Positions 44,129-54,699 of a DNA stretch of 64,000 bases are shown one piece after another (position 1 is the first letter of the stretch; each line of letters begins with the position of its first letter). The notes under the pieces were generated by a model that saw only the letters and a list, made by a program, of their open reading frames with translations, had not been told where the DNA came from and searched no databases. The position numbers and the translations under genes are program-made. The DNA is from Pseudomonadota bacterium (GTDB lineage: Bacteria > Pseudomonadota > Gammaproteobacteria > Competibacterales > Competibacteraceae): positions 1 through 64,000 of the forward strand of contig JAKLIY010000011.1 of NCBI GenBank assembly GCA_022709365.1, given 5' to 3'.

Positions 44129-45205
44129 TCAAAGCTCCCGTTGCCGCAGTCGTCCGGCAGTTTGCCGTCTTTGCACCCGGCTGGGGCGTTGCACGGCATC
44201 CGGTTGAACGCATTGAACGGGGAGTTCACCCGGCGCATGAGCGCGCAGAGACTGACTGGCAATGCCCTGTTCCGCCAGGCGTTGCAGTAACTCGCGATGC
44301 GCGGCGCACCAGGTTGCTTCCATCTCCTGGTCGCGTCGGGCCTGTTCATTCGAGGTTGAAGCGCGTTCTTCACTCACCCGCACCACGTTCAAATTGAGAT
44401 CGCCCGCCTCGGGTTTGACCCGCAACCGCACGTAGTAGTCGCCCCAGTCCGGTTGCTGGATATGCGCGACGCCGCCTTCGACAAACAGGGTGGCGAAACC
44501 CGGCTCCACGTCATAGCCAAGTTCCGCCAGCGTTTCGCCGATTACCTGTTGTGCATAGCGGCGGGCGGCGTCTTGTTCCTCCTGTTGGCGCTGCTGTTCC
44601 AGCGCGGTTCGCTGCGCTTGATTCAGGCGCTGAATCTGCTGGCGCAGTTCAGCGGCCAGCGCCTCGGCGTGAGAGGCGCTGGCGGCGATGAGAAAGGCAT
44701 CGCGCCGCTCGATCAAGGTCGCCGGGGGATGGCTTTGATCGGCATCGTTCAGGCGCTGGAACAGACGTTGCCATGCGGCATCGCGTTCTTCGGCAGGAGA
44801 GGGCGGGGCACTGGCGCGCAGAACGTCGGCGGCGGTGCGCAGGACGGCAGGCGCCTCCGGGCTGAGTCCCGCCAGCAGGGTTTTGGCGGCGTGATTGGCG
44901 GCGGCGCGTTCAGTGAGGCGTTGCAGCTCGGCGCGGGCCTGGAGCAGTTGCTGATGCAGGCGGTTTCGGTACTGACGCAAGGTCGCCAGAGCATCGTCCA
45001 TCGGCGGCGCGGGCGGGGTCAGGTCGAGAGCCAGGGCTTCAGCGGGATAGCGATGCTGGAGATCGGCCAAGGTTTGCGGCAGGGCGGACCAGGCCGCACG
45101 GGTTTGGTCGATAGCCTGTTGGCACTCATGCCGTTCCCGACGCTGGCGTTCGGCTTCCAGCCGGGCGGGATCGACGGTGTAGCGATAGCACTTGGGGCCG
45201 CTCAT
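44129..45205 (-). CDS. Coiled-coil protein with MSGPK N-terminus, unknown function
   Basis: The 358-aa protein begins MSGPKCYRYTVDPARLEAER, followed by long Gln/Arg/Ala-rich helices (about 20-240, likely coiled coil) and a globular part with ETLAELGYDVEPGFATLFVEGGVAHIQQPDWGDYYVRLRV. I do not know a family name. It starts 2 bases after the AAA+ ATPase stop, so the two are cotranslated and probably work together, for example as adaptor or substrate of the unfoldase. The C-terminal 50 residues are Arg/Gln-rich and may be disordered. No transmembrane segment seen. Confidence 0.75.
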   Translation of the reverse strand: MSGPKCYRYTVDPARLEAERQRRERHECQQAIDQTRAAWSALPQTLADLQHRYPAEALALDLTPPAPPMDDALATLRQYRNRLHQQLLQARAELQRLTERAAANHAAKTLLAGLSPEAPAVLRTAADVLRASAPPSPAEERDAAWQRLFQRLNDADQSHPPATLIERRDAFLIAASASHAEALAAELRQQIQRLNQAQRTALEQQRQQEEQDAARRYAQQVIGETLAELGYDVEPGFATLFVEGGVAHIQQPDWGDYYVRLRVKPEAGDLNLNVVRVSEERASTSNEQARRDQEMEATWCAAHRELLQRLAEQGIASQSLRAHAPGELPVQCVQPDAVQRPSRVQRRQTAGRLRQREL

Positions 45206-45206
45206 C

Positions 45207-47033
<1,827 letters not shown>

Positions 47034-47092
47034 GGGGATGAGAGTCGGTATCAACGGGTTTCCGTGCTTGTCTAAGGGAAGACCAAAAGCGC

Positions 47093-47486
47093 CTACCGCG
47101 AGGGTTCTCCCGGTTCGAAGCGTTCGAGTTGAAGACCATCAACCGCGCTAAAATGCTTCGTATTCGCGGTCAGCAGGGTCAGTTGGTGTTCCAATCCGGT
47201 GGCAGCAATCAAGGCGTCACCCAATTGTAAGCCATGAGACAGCCCTAACTGTTCCATTAACAACGATGGCACGTTCGGTAATGGCCGGTGTCAGGGGTAA
47301 GCGTTCGGCTTTCCGCAAGGCAAGGTTTTTTTGCAAGGCCAGTAGCTCGGTGCGATTGCGCATCCCCTGTAACAGTTCCAAGTAGGTGACTGCCGATAAA
47401 GTTAGCCTGAAAAGTTGATCCAGACGTTGCGTGGCTTTGGAATAACCGCGTAAATGCCAGATCAGTACATCAGTGTCGATGAGCAT
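47093..47486 (-). pseudogene. vapC: PIN-domain (VapC) toxin, frameshifted
   Basis: From ATG 47486 the frame reads MLIDTDVLIWHLRGYSKAT (first catalytic Asp), SAVTYLELLQGMRNR (Glu) and PAITERAIV, then a wrong frame ends at 47217. The correct continuation is in another frame: LLMEQLGLSHGLQLGDALIA (third Asp), LLTANTKHFSAVDGLQLERF, stopping at TAG 47093. A single small indel near 47265-47275 splits the gene (a 1-base gain or 2-base loss). The toxin is then probably inactive, while its antitoxin upstream is intact. An assembly error is possible. Confidence 0.8.
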
Positions 47487-47489
47487 GGT

Positions 47490-47756
47490 TCAACCTGGAT
47501 TACGCGAACCGTTACGGCGGTAACGAGGAGCACGTAGGCGTCTTACAAACGCGGCGACATCCGTGGCTGCGTCGTAATCTCGCCAGATGCCAAAAGCCGG
47601 GTCGTCGGTCGTGAATGAAGGTTCTGGTTGAGTCGGCTTCCGATCTTCCGTATCGATGCGCACAGTCACGGTTTGCTCCGGCTCTGCTTGGAGTCGTTGC
47701 GCCCATTCTGGTGGTAAGTCGCTGACTTGCAGATTTTCAATCGTTAAGTTAGTCAT
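47490..47756 (-). CDS. Antitoxin of the broken PIN toxin
   Basis: The 88-aa protein (MTNLTIENLQVSDLPPEW, QTVTVRIDTEDRKP, FGIWRDYDAATDVAAFVRRL) ends 3 bases before the toxin start. The N-terminal part resembles the short DNA-binding region and the C-terminal part with W-R-D-Y-D the toxin-wrapping helix seen in antitoxins of PIN toxins. AAGGAG lies upstream of the ATG. No family name is certain. It remains whole after loss of the toxin frame. Confidence 0.7.
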   Translation of the reverse strand: MTNLTIENLQVSDLPPEWAQRLQAEPEQTVTVRIDTEDRKPTQPEPSFTTDDPAFGIWRDYDAATDVAAFVRRLRAPRYRRNGSRNPG

Positions 47757-47823
47757 CGGTTAATCCTCGTTACTCCTTAGATAAATCATTTTTCCTCGTC
47801 AATAGCAATCTAAAAGAGCCTTA

Positions 47824-48712
47824 TCATAAATCCGATAATTCTCCGGAATTCTCACTGCTCTCAATGATGTTCAAGTGCATGATGCGATCCAACTCATCAA
47901 TTCGTTCGACGAGGAATTTAATGAGATGCGTATCCCCAATTTCTCGGGCAAAGGTATATGCCTCATGGTGAAAAGCATTATGTACCGCCCTGCTCGCTAT
48001 AGTTCGAATCCGTTCGTTGAGGTCAACTGGAGATTTGAGTAATTTATTCAATTTACTAATGCGATTCAGTTTCTGGGCAGTGGCCTGTAGCAGAAACGGA
48101 TCATCAATAAATCGATCCATTACTTGGTTAAAAAGACTATCTGGTAGTGATTCAAGCTTGGCCCACAACAGGCGGTTGAGTAGCGGTATACCTTTATTCC
48201 AAGTATTAGCTAGTTCCTCCTGATCCATCATCAAATAAGCATTGACAAACTTTCTAACCAGTTCCGGGTTTTTATTATCAACATTAGTGGCAAAAATTGC
48301 CTGAATTTTTCGGCATCGATGTTTAATTAACTCTGGCGTTTCCCACAATTTGACTTTTTTTGATTCACCCGTAGGCCATAGCGGTCAAGATTACGGGTGA
48401 GCAGGAGCAGAAGATTTTCAACTTTAATTCGACCGTTTAATAAGATCATCTGGTCATCTGCATAGCGAAAATAAATTGCTCCTGCCTGTTTACAAATATT
48501 GGCTGCAAAATCATCATATTTTTGTAAATAAAATTGGCTAGTATGCGTGAACAATCAGCTAAGGCATCTTGCGGTAAACCGACTACCTGTGGGTGTAAGT
48601 CGGTATTACGGCGATTCCAGTGGTTAAGCAAGTAGAATAGCAGCGTGATTATCGAACTTTTGTCTGCTGGTGAATATTCTCTTATCCAACGCTCCAAAAT
48701 CTCAATGACTAA
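47824..48712 (-). pseudogene. Reverse transcriptase (Abi/DRT-like) C-terminal part, twice frameshifted
   Basis: Three frames in succession give one RT: RWIREYSPADKSSIITLLF, GLPQDALADCSRILANF (motif 4), then YLQKYDDF and YFRYADDQMIL (motif 5 with catalytic YADD), RVNQKK, then WETPELIKHRC and a helical tail to 47824. Frames join at a four-base A run at 48530-48533 and a T run at 48355-48361 (plus-strand bases); one added base at each restores the protein. The SRILA pattern after GLP is typical of abortive-infection/DRT-type RTs rather than group II introns. Motifs 1-3 are missing at the end next to the IS element (about 48712). Confidence 0.75.
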
Positions 48713-49306
48713 CCGGCTAAAGCCGGTAGGTTGATCAGGGCGTGAACGCCCGTTCAGACTAAAGTCAGGTACTCACCGGATGAATCCGCCTAAAGCGCAT
48801 TCCGCTGGCGGGGGAGGTTCATCCCAAACTTGAAAGGTACCGGATTCGTCTTCTTGTTGTTCGATATAACGCTTGACTTGTTCCTCAGTTACGGCCCCCA
48901 CCGTGGCACAAAAGTAGCTCCGCCCCCAGAGATGTTGGCCCCAATACCGTTTCTGTAACTCACGAAACTCGCGCTGTAACCGATACGAACTTCGCCCCTT
49001 CAGATATTGGGCCATCTTGGCCGGGGATCGATGCGTCGGCGCACTGACCAGGAGGTGAACGTGATTCGGGCGAATATTCCCTTCGATCATCGTCATCTCT
49101 TGTTCTACACAGACTGCTCGAAGCCTTTGGCGTAACCGCAAGCCGATCTCTCCACGCAACACCGGGTAACTGTACTTGGTCTTCCAGACAAAGTGATCTT
49201 TCAACTCCGTAACCATATGCGCTCCGTGTCGATAACGCTCTCGATTCATTCGTGCTCTCCGCTCAAGCTGGACCCTTGAAAGAGTGCGTGCTAAAGACAT
49301 TTCCAC
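48713..49306 (-). mobile_element. IS200/IS605-type element
   Basis: The element consists of a TnpA gene (48773-49249) and flanking end hairpins. The 3' end has GGCTAAAGCC and GGGCGTGAACGCCC (about 48715-48754), which look like the imperfect hairpins recognised by Y1 transposases. No TnpB is present. The 5' boundary near 49306 is not determined. The RT gene pieces on both sides suggest insertion into or beside that gene. Confidence 0.65.
48773..49249 (-). CDS. tnpA: IS200/IS605-family Y1 transposase TnpA
   Basis: The 158-aa product has RERYRHGAHMVTELKDHFVWKTKY, the HUH motif in RPNHVHLLVSAPTH, GRSSYRLQREF and the catalytic Tyr in EEQVKRYIEQQ. It is the single-strand 'peel and paste' transposase. 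Start ATG 49249 has GGAGAG upstream; the frame is open to 49306 but the extension does not resemble the family. Complete, thus possibly active. Confidence 0.9.
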   Translation of the reverse strand: MNRERYRHGAHMVTELKDHFVWKTKYSYPVLRGEIGLRLRQRLRAVCVEQEMTMIEGNIRPNHVHLLVSAPTHRSPAKMAQYLKGRSSYRLQREFRELQKRYWGQHLWGRSYFCATVGAVTEEQVKRYIEQQEDESGTFQVWDEPPPPAECALGGFIR

Positions 49307-49453
49307 CTAAAGGCAGAGGTTTATAACCTGCCGATTGGAAATAAAACATTTATGCAGGTTAAATGCAGCTTTTTCAATTTCCTCAACAAAAAAGTTTTTA
49401 ATTTTAAAAAACCCCACTGGTACTTGAATATTCCACAACTTGTATAGGAATGC
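49307..49453 (-). pseudogene. Possible N-terminal remnant of the reverse transcriptase gene
   Basis: In this minus-strand stretch one frame is open and reads KLWNIQVPVGFFKIKNFF then VEEIEKAAFNLHKCFISNRQ before a TAG at 49307-49309. Its AT-rich composition equals that of the RT pieces on the other side of the IS element. It may be the former start of that gene. This is a composition and position argument only; RT motifs are not present. Confidence 0.3.
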
Positions 49454-49698
49454 TATATAACATTTTGGAAAGTCTAGCTAAAGCTGAACCCGCCGAATTT
49501 GCGGCGGTACTGGCAAAATATCCGCACAAAATCGCCGATAGTCCACAAGGTTTTCGCAACCCCAAACAGCTCACGAACGGCTATTGCGTTGAAACCCACG
49601 GCAGCGCTAACGCAATCTACCAGTTTTGCCAAAAGGTGATCGCCACAATGAACCTCCCCTCTGACGCCTGGACGGTGCAGATCAAATCCAAGTCGTGA
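49450..49698 (+). CDS. Short ORF of unknown function, possibly a gene fragment
   Basis: The 82-aa frame (AEPAEFAAVLAKYPHKIADS, RNPKQLTNGYCVETHGSANA, WTVQIKSKS) has a protein-like composition and overlaps the RT remnant on the opposite strand by a few bases. There is no convincing RBS, so it is probably the 3' part of a gene whose front was lost. I recognise no family. It stands among mobile debris. Confidence 0.4.
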   Translation: MLYNILESLAKAEPAEFAAVLAKYPHKIADSPQGFRNPKQLTNGYCVETHGSANAIYQFCQKVIATMNLPSDAWTVQIKSKS

Positions 49699-49818
49699 AG
49701 CCGCCATGTCGTTCAGCGAAGCGGACACCCTTTGAAACCCGCGCCCGCCTCGCCTACCCACCTGCCTAAGCGAAAATCCTGAGATCATACGGCTGGGGTT
49801 TTTCACGCCAATCCCGAT

Positions 49819-49849
49819 AAAAAAGGGGATTGCATTCCTCGCAATCCCC
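49819..49849 (-). terminator. Rho-independent terminator of the PFOR operon
   Basis: On the minus strand a 9-bp stem GGGGATTGC/GCAATCCCC (49825-49849) with a 7-base loop is followed by TTTTTTA. It is located 56 bases after the stop of the DHOD-like gene, so it ends the transcript from about 56.3 kb. Confidence 0.85.
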
Positions 49850-49904
49850 GTAAGACCTCCAAGCGACGCTGAGGTCAATCAGACTGAAAATCAGACGGAT
49901 AAAG

Positions 49905-50906
49905 CTAAATGTAATCACCCTTATAACTTTCAAGCGTCTTGATGTAGTTGGCGCGCTCGAAAGCAGTCGGATCGGCCACATTCTGCTGGCTCATCGACCC
50001 CTTCATTTGCGCCACTGACTGGTATTGGTTCATCTCCATCCAGGCCTGCAATCCATTCCGCAGGGTCGTTAGGTAATCCACGCCATTTTTCAGCAACGCC
50101 GAGGTGGTCATCACCGCATCGGCACCGGCCATCAGGTACTTGACGATCTCAATTGGCGTATGCACCCCACGGGTCGCGCCCAGCGAAGCCCGCAATTTCC
50201 CGTACAACACCGCAATCCACAACAGCGGCAGGCGAATCTCATCGGCAGTACTCAGGTTCAGATTCGGCGCAACTTCCAGCTTTTCCAGATCGAAATCCGG
50301 CTGATAGAATCGGTTGAACAGCACCAGTGCATCAGCCCCGGCATCATCCAACGCCTTGGTCATCGAGCCGATGGCGCTGAAAAACGGACTGAGCTTGACC
50401 GCGACCGGAATCGTCACCGAGGCTTTGACCGCCTTGACGATCTCGATGTACCGCTCCTCGACCGCCCGGCCACTGGTGGTCAGATCGGCGGGGATGTAGT
50501 AGATGTTCAGCTCGATGCCTTTGGCGCCGGCCTGCTGCATCAACTGGGCATACTCGATCCAGCCGGAATTGGTGATGCCGTTCAGGCTGCCGATCACCGG
50601 GATATCCACGGCCTCGGACGACCGCCGCAGCAGATCCAGATAAGTATCCGGCCCAACCGTGTAGTCGTCGATCTCCGGCAAATAGCTCAGCGATTCGGCG
50701 AAACTCTCCGTGCCAGCGTTCATCAGGTATTCCAACGCCGCACTATCATGCTTCAACTGTTCTTCGAACAGCGAAAACAGGACCACGGCGGATGCACCGG
50801 CATCTTCCAGGCGCTTGACGCCCGCCACGCTCCCCGACAGCGGCGAGGACGACGCCACGATGGGATGCTTGAGTTTCATCCCCATGTAAGTAGTGGTTAA
50901 ATCCAT
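49905..50906 (-). CDS. Dihydroorotate dehydrogenase-like flavoprotein (PFOR-associated)
   Basis: This 333-aa TIM-barrel protein has MGMKLKHPIVASSSPLSGS, VIGSLNGITNSGWIEYA, GIELNIYY, VAVKLSPFF and GADAVMTTSALLKNG, as in class 1 DHOD-like FMN proteins. It is the DHOD-like member often adjacent to nifJ; its substrate is unknown and may not be dihydroorotate. It ends the operon (PFOR stop to this ATG, 95 bases). A terminator lies downstream. It may pass electrons between a reduced substrate and ferredoxin. Confidence 0.88.
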   Translation of the reverse strand: MDLTTTYMGMKLKHPIVASSSPLSGSVAGVKRLEDAGASAVVLFSLFEEQLKHDSAALEYLMNAGTESFAESLSYLPEIDDYTVGPDTYLDLLRRSSEAVDIPVIGSLNGITNSGWIEYAQLMQQAGAKGIELNIYYIPADLTTSGRAVEERYIEIVKAVKASVTIPVAVKLSPFFSAIGSMTKALDDAGADALVLFNRFYQPDFDLEKLEVAPNLNLSTADEIRLPLLWIAVLYGKLRASLGATRGVHTPIEIVKYLMAGADAVMTTSALLKNGVDYLTTLRNGLQAWMEMNQYQSVAQMKGSMSQQNVADPTAFERANYIKTLESYKGDYI

Positions 50907-51001
50907 GATAATTCCTTCTGCGTACCGGAATGAGGTTCCAGGGGTCCTGGCGTCAGGCTCCAGTTTCCCAGCCTGACGCCAGCGCCTGATACCTGACTTG
51001 A

Positions 51002-54000
51002 TTACTTGAATTTCGGAACGAACGTGCCGCCGTCGCGAGCCGCCATGTCCTCGTAAACCGACCAGCGCCGGTTGATACCCTGTTGGGCCATCTCCATCAG
51101 ACGCTCGGCCTCGGCGGGGTTGGTATGCACCAGCACCTTGTAGCGCACCTCGTTATAAGCGTACTTCTTGAGCGGAATTTTCGGCCGCCCGGAATCGAGA
51201 ACAAACGGATTCTCGTTGGACTCGCGCACTGCCGGGTTGTAGCGGAACAACGGCCAGTGTCCGCATTCCACTGCCAAATGCTGCTGATCCAGCCCGCGTT
51301 GCATGTTGATGCCGTGAGCGATGCAGTGGCTATACGCCAGAATCAGCGACGGTCCGTCATAGGCTTCCGCTTCGCGGAAGGCCAGCAACGCCTGCTGCGG
51401 ATTAGCGCCCATCGCGATGCGGGCGACATACACATTGCCGTAGGAAATGGCCTGCAACGCCACATCTTTCTTGCCGCCCTGCTTGCCGGCGGCCGCGAAC
51501 TTGGCCACGGCCCCCATCGGGGTGGATTTCGACATCTGGCCGCCGGTATTGGAATACACCTCCGTGTCCATCACCAGAATGTTCACGTCGCGGCCACTGG
51601 CCAGCACATGGTCAACGCCCGACGAGCCGATGTCATAGGCCCAGCCGTCGCCGCCGACGATCCACACGCTGCGTCGCACCAACTGATCGGCTACCGCCAG
51701 CAACTGCGCGGCGCGCGGGTCATCGATTTCCCGCAACCGCAGCTTGAGTTCGGCCATCCGACCGCGCTGCCGGCGAATGTCGATTTCGGTGATCTGCTCG
51801 GCATTCAGGAGATCGTCCACCAACTCTTCGCCGATCCGTCCGGCCAGCGCCTTGAGCAATTCGCGGGCGTATTCCAAATGCTTGTCGGCGGTCAGGCGGA
51901 AGCCCAGACCAAATTCGGCGTTGTCCTCAAACAGCGAGTTGGACCAGGCCGGGCCGCGCCCTTCGCTGTTGACCGCCCAGGGCGTGGTGGGCAGATTGCC
52001 GCCATAAATCGAGGAACAACCGGTCGCATTGGCCACCAACAACCGGTCGCCGAACAGTTGTGAGAGCAGCTTGACGTAGGGCGTCTCGCCACATCCGGCG
52101 CAGGCTCCGGAGAATTCAAACAGCGGCGGCAGGAACTGCACCCCGCGCACCGTGGAGAAGTCCACCCGGCCGCGATCGATTTCCGGCAGGGTCTCGAAGA
52201 AGCCGATATTAGCCCGTTCATTCTCCAGGACGGGTTCCTTAAGCGCCATGTTGATGGCTTTATGCCCGGACTGTTCCTTGCTCTTGGCCGGGCAAACTTC
52301 CACACAGAGTCCGCAACCCGTGCAGTCTTCCAGATACACTTGCAGGGTATAACGGATGTCCGGGAAGCCCCGGGCGTCGATCGGCGCGGTCTTAAACGCC
52401 TTGGGGGCGGTCTCCAGACTGGCTTCGTTGTAGAACTTGGAGCGGATCACGCCGTGCGGGCAGACCATGCTGCAATTGCCGCACTGAATGCAGATATCCG
52501 GCTCCCAGATCGGCACAAAGGTGGAGATATTGCGCTTCTCCCACTGGGTGGTGGCGCTGGGATAAGTGCCATCGACGGGCAGGGCGCTGACGGGCAGTTC
52601 ATCGCCGCGCCCGGCCATCATCATCGCTGTCACATTCTGTACAAACTCCGGCGCATTGGCCGACACCACTAACGGCAATTCGCGGGTGCTGGTGGCTCGA
52701 TCAGGAACCTTGATTTCACGCAGATTAATCAGAGTGTTATCCACCGCCTCGAAGTTCTTGCGCACCACTTCTTCGCCCTTGCGGGTGTAGCTCTTCTTGA
52801 TTGAGTATTTGATCTTCTCAATCGCTTTATCGCGCGGCAGCACCCCGGAAATGGCGAAGAAACAGGTTTGCATGATCGTGTTGATCCGCGTCCCCATCCC
52901 GTTGTCAAGGGCCACTTTTTCGGCGTTGATCCCGTAAACCTTCAGCTTCTTGGCGATGATCTCCTCCTGCACCGGACGTGGGAGTCGATCCCAGCCCTCC
53001 TCTGGCTCGTGGGGGCTGGTGTTCAACAGGAAGACTGCGCCCGGCGTGGCATTCTTGAGTACATCACCGCGATCCAGGAAGTTGAACTGGTGGCAACCGA
53101 TGAAGTTGGCGGATTGCACCAGGTAGGGCGCACGGATCGGATCGGGGCCGAAGCGCAGATGGGAGACCGTTTGCGAACCGGACTTTTTGGAGTCGTAAAC
53201 GAAATAGCCTTGGGCGTAAAACTCCGGGTCATCACCGATAATCTTGATCGAGTTCTTGTTTGCGCCGACCGTACCGTCCGCGCCCAACCCGTAGAACATG
53301 GCCCGCACCACCTTATCGGACTCGATGATGAAGCTCGCATCGACCTCCAGGCTGGTGTGCATTACGTCGTCATTGATGCCGACCGTGAAATGGTTCTTGG
53401 GCCGCTCCTTGCTCAATTCGTCGAATACCGCCTTGCACATGGCCGGGGTGAATTCCTTGGACGACAGCCCATAGCGACCGCCGATGATTCGCGGCATGGT
53501 CGCCCCGGGCAAGGTCCCCGCAGTCTGCGCTTCCACCAGGGTATTGACGACTTCCAGGTACATCGGCTCGCCGGACGTCCCCGGCTCCTTGGTGCGCTCG
53601 ATGACGGCGATGGACTTAACGCTGGCCGGTAATGTTGCCAGGAAATGGCTGGCCGACAGCGGCTGGTACAGATGCACCTGGATTACCCCGACCCGCTCGC
53701 CGTGCTGATTCAGATACTCGGCGGTTTCGCAGGCGGTTTCCGCGCCGGAACCCATCAGAATGATGACCCGCTCGGCCAGCGGATCGCCGAAGTAATCGAA
53801 CAGGTTGTACTGACGCCCCGTGATGCCGGCAAATTTGTCCATAGCCGCTTGAACGATGCCCGGCACCCTGGCGTAGAACGGGTTGACCGTTTCGCGGCTC
53901 TGGAAATAGACATCAGGATTCTGGGCGGTGCCGCGAATGAAGGGCCGGTCAGGATTCAGCGCCCGGGCGCGGTGGGCCAGCACCAGATCGTCGCGGATCA

Positions 54001-54583
54001 TCGCCCGGATTTCGTCGTCAGCGAGCAGGGTCAGCTTGTTCACCTCGTGCGAGGTGCGGAAACCGTCGAAGAAGTGGATAAAGGGCACCCGTGCTTCCAG
54101 CGTTGCCGCTTGAGCGATCAGCGCCATGTCATGCGCTTCCTGCACCGAGGCGGAAGCGAGCAGACAGAAGCCGGTGGCGCGTACCGCCATCACATCCTGA
54201 TGGTCGCCGAAAATCGACAGACCTTGAGTCGCCAGCGAACGGGCGGCGACGTGGAACACCGCCGAGGTCAATTCACCGGCGATCTTGTACATGTTGGGGA
54301 TCATCAGCATGAGCCCCTGCGATGCGGTAAACGTCGTGGTCAAAGATCCGGTCTGCAAAGCGCCGTGCGCCGCACCCGCCGCGCCGCCTTCGCTCTGCAT
54401 TTCCATGACCAGGGGAATGCTGCCCCAGATGTTCTTGACGCCTTCCGACGCCCACTGATCGGCCAGTTCAGCCATGGTCGAGGAGGGCGTGATCGGATAA
54501 ATGGTGCAAACTTCGTTCACCCGGTAGGCGACGTAAGCTGCCGCTTCATTACCGTCAATGGTGGTCACTTGCCGTTCAGTCAT
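51002..54583 (-). CDS. nifJ: Pyruvate:ferredoxin (flavodoxin) oxidoreductase
   Basis: The 1193-aa single-chain PFOR converts pyruvate and CoA to acetyl-CoA, CO2 and reduced ferredoxin. Visible are the N-terminal pyrimidine-binding region (GNEAAAYVAYRVNEVCTIYPITPSS), two 4Fe-4S motifs (CIQCGNCSMVCPHG and CTGCGLCVEVCPAK), the proximal cluster Cys (CAGCGETPY, ATGCSSIYG) and the TPP site GDGWAYDIGSSG plus SNTGGQMSKSTP. The length equals the family's (about 1170-1200). It is active in anaerobic metabolism. It stands between the GltD-like oxidoreductase and the DHOD-like gene, all in the same direction. Confidence 0.97.
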   Translation of the reverse strand: MTERQVTTIDGNEAAAYVAYRVNEVCTIYPITPSSTMAELADQWASEGVKNIWGSIPLVMEMQSEGGAAGAAHGALQTGSLTTTFTASQGLMLMIPNMYKIAGELTSAVFHVAARSLATQGLSIFGDHQDVMAVRATGFCLLASASVQEAHDMALIAQAATLEARVPFIHFFDGFRTSHEVNKLTLLADDEIRAMIRDDLVLAHRARALNPDRPFIRGTAQNPDVYFQSRETVNPFYARVPGIVQAAMDKFAGITGRQYNLFDYFGDPLAERVIILMGSGAETACETAEYLNQHGERVGVIQVHLYQPLSASHFLATLPASVKSIAVIERTKEPGTSGEPMYLEVVNTLVEAQTAGTLPGATMPRIIGGRYGLSSKEFTPAMCKAVFDELSKERPKNHFTVGINDDVMHTSLEVDASFIIESDKVVRAMFYGLGADGTVGANKNSIKIIGDDPEFYAQGYFVYDSKKSGSQTVSHLRFGPDPIRAPYLVQSANFIGCHQFNFLDRGDVLKNATPGAVFLLNTSPHEPEEGWDRLPRPVQEEIIAKKLKVYGINAEKVALDNGMGTRINTIMQTCFFAISGVLPRDKAIEKIKYSIKKSYTRKGEEVVRKNFEAVDNTLINLREIKVPDRATSTRELPLVVSANAPEFVQNVTAMMMAGRGDELPVSALPVDGTYPSATTQWEKRNISTFVPIWEPDICIQCGNCSMVCPHGVIRSKFYNEASLETAPKAFKTAPIDARGFPDIRYTLQVYLEDCTGCGLCVEVCPAKSKEQSGHKAINMALKEPVLENERANIGFFETLPEIDRGRVDFSTVRGVQFLPPLFEFSGACAGCGETPYVKLLSQLFGDRLLVANATGCSSIYGGNLPTTPWAVNSEGRGPAWSNSLFEDNAEFGLGFRLTADKHLEYARELLKALAGRIGEELVDDLLNAEQITEIDIRRQRGRMAELKLRLREIDDPRAAQLLAVADQLVRRSVWIVGGDGWAYDIGSSGVDHVLASGRDVNILVMDTEVYSNTGGQMSKSTPMGAVAKFAAAGKQGGKKDVALQAISYGNVYVARIAMGANPQQALLAFREAEAYDGPSLILAYSHCIAHGINMQRGLDQQHLAVECGHWPLFRYNPAVRESNENPFVLDSGRPKIPLKKYAYNEVRYKVLVHTNPAEAERLMEMAQQGINRRWSVYEDMAARDGGTFVPKFK

Positions 54584-54647
54584 GTCGTGGTTCTCGCTGA
54601 GCCCGCGGTGGATGGCGCGGACAGGGGGTTTTGATCACCGGGCGCTC

Positions 54648-54684
54648 CCCACTCCCACGGGCGGGAGAGGGGTCGGGGGTGAGG
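54648..54684. repeat. Dispersed GC-rich intergenic repeat
   Basis: CTCCCACGGGCGGGAG followed by AGGGGTCGGGGGTGAGG. It resembles the 'gggagagggg...ggtgagg' intergenic repeat widespread in gammaproteobacteria. It lies in the 116-base gap between the oxidoreductase and PFOR genes and could form an mRNA hairpin. Confidence 0.55.
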
Positions 54685-54699
54685 AATGGATTTTAATGA

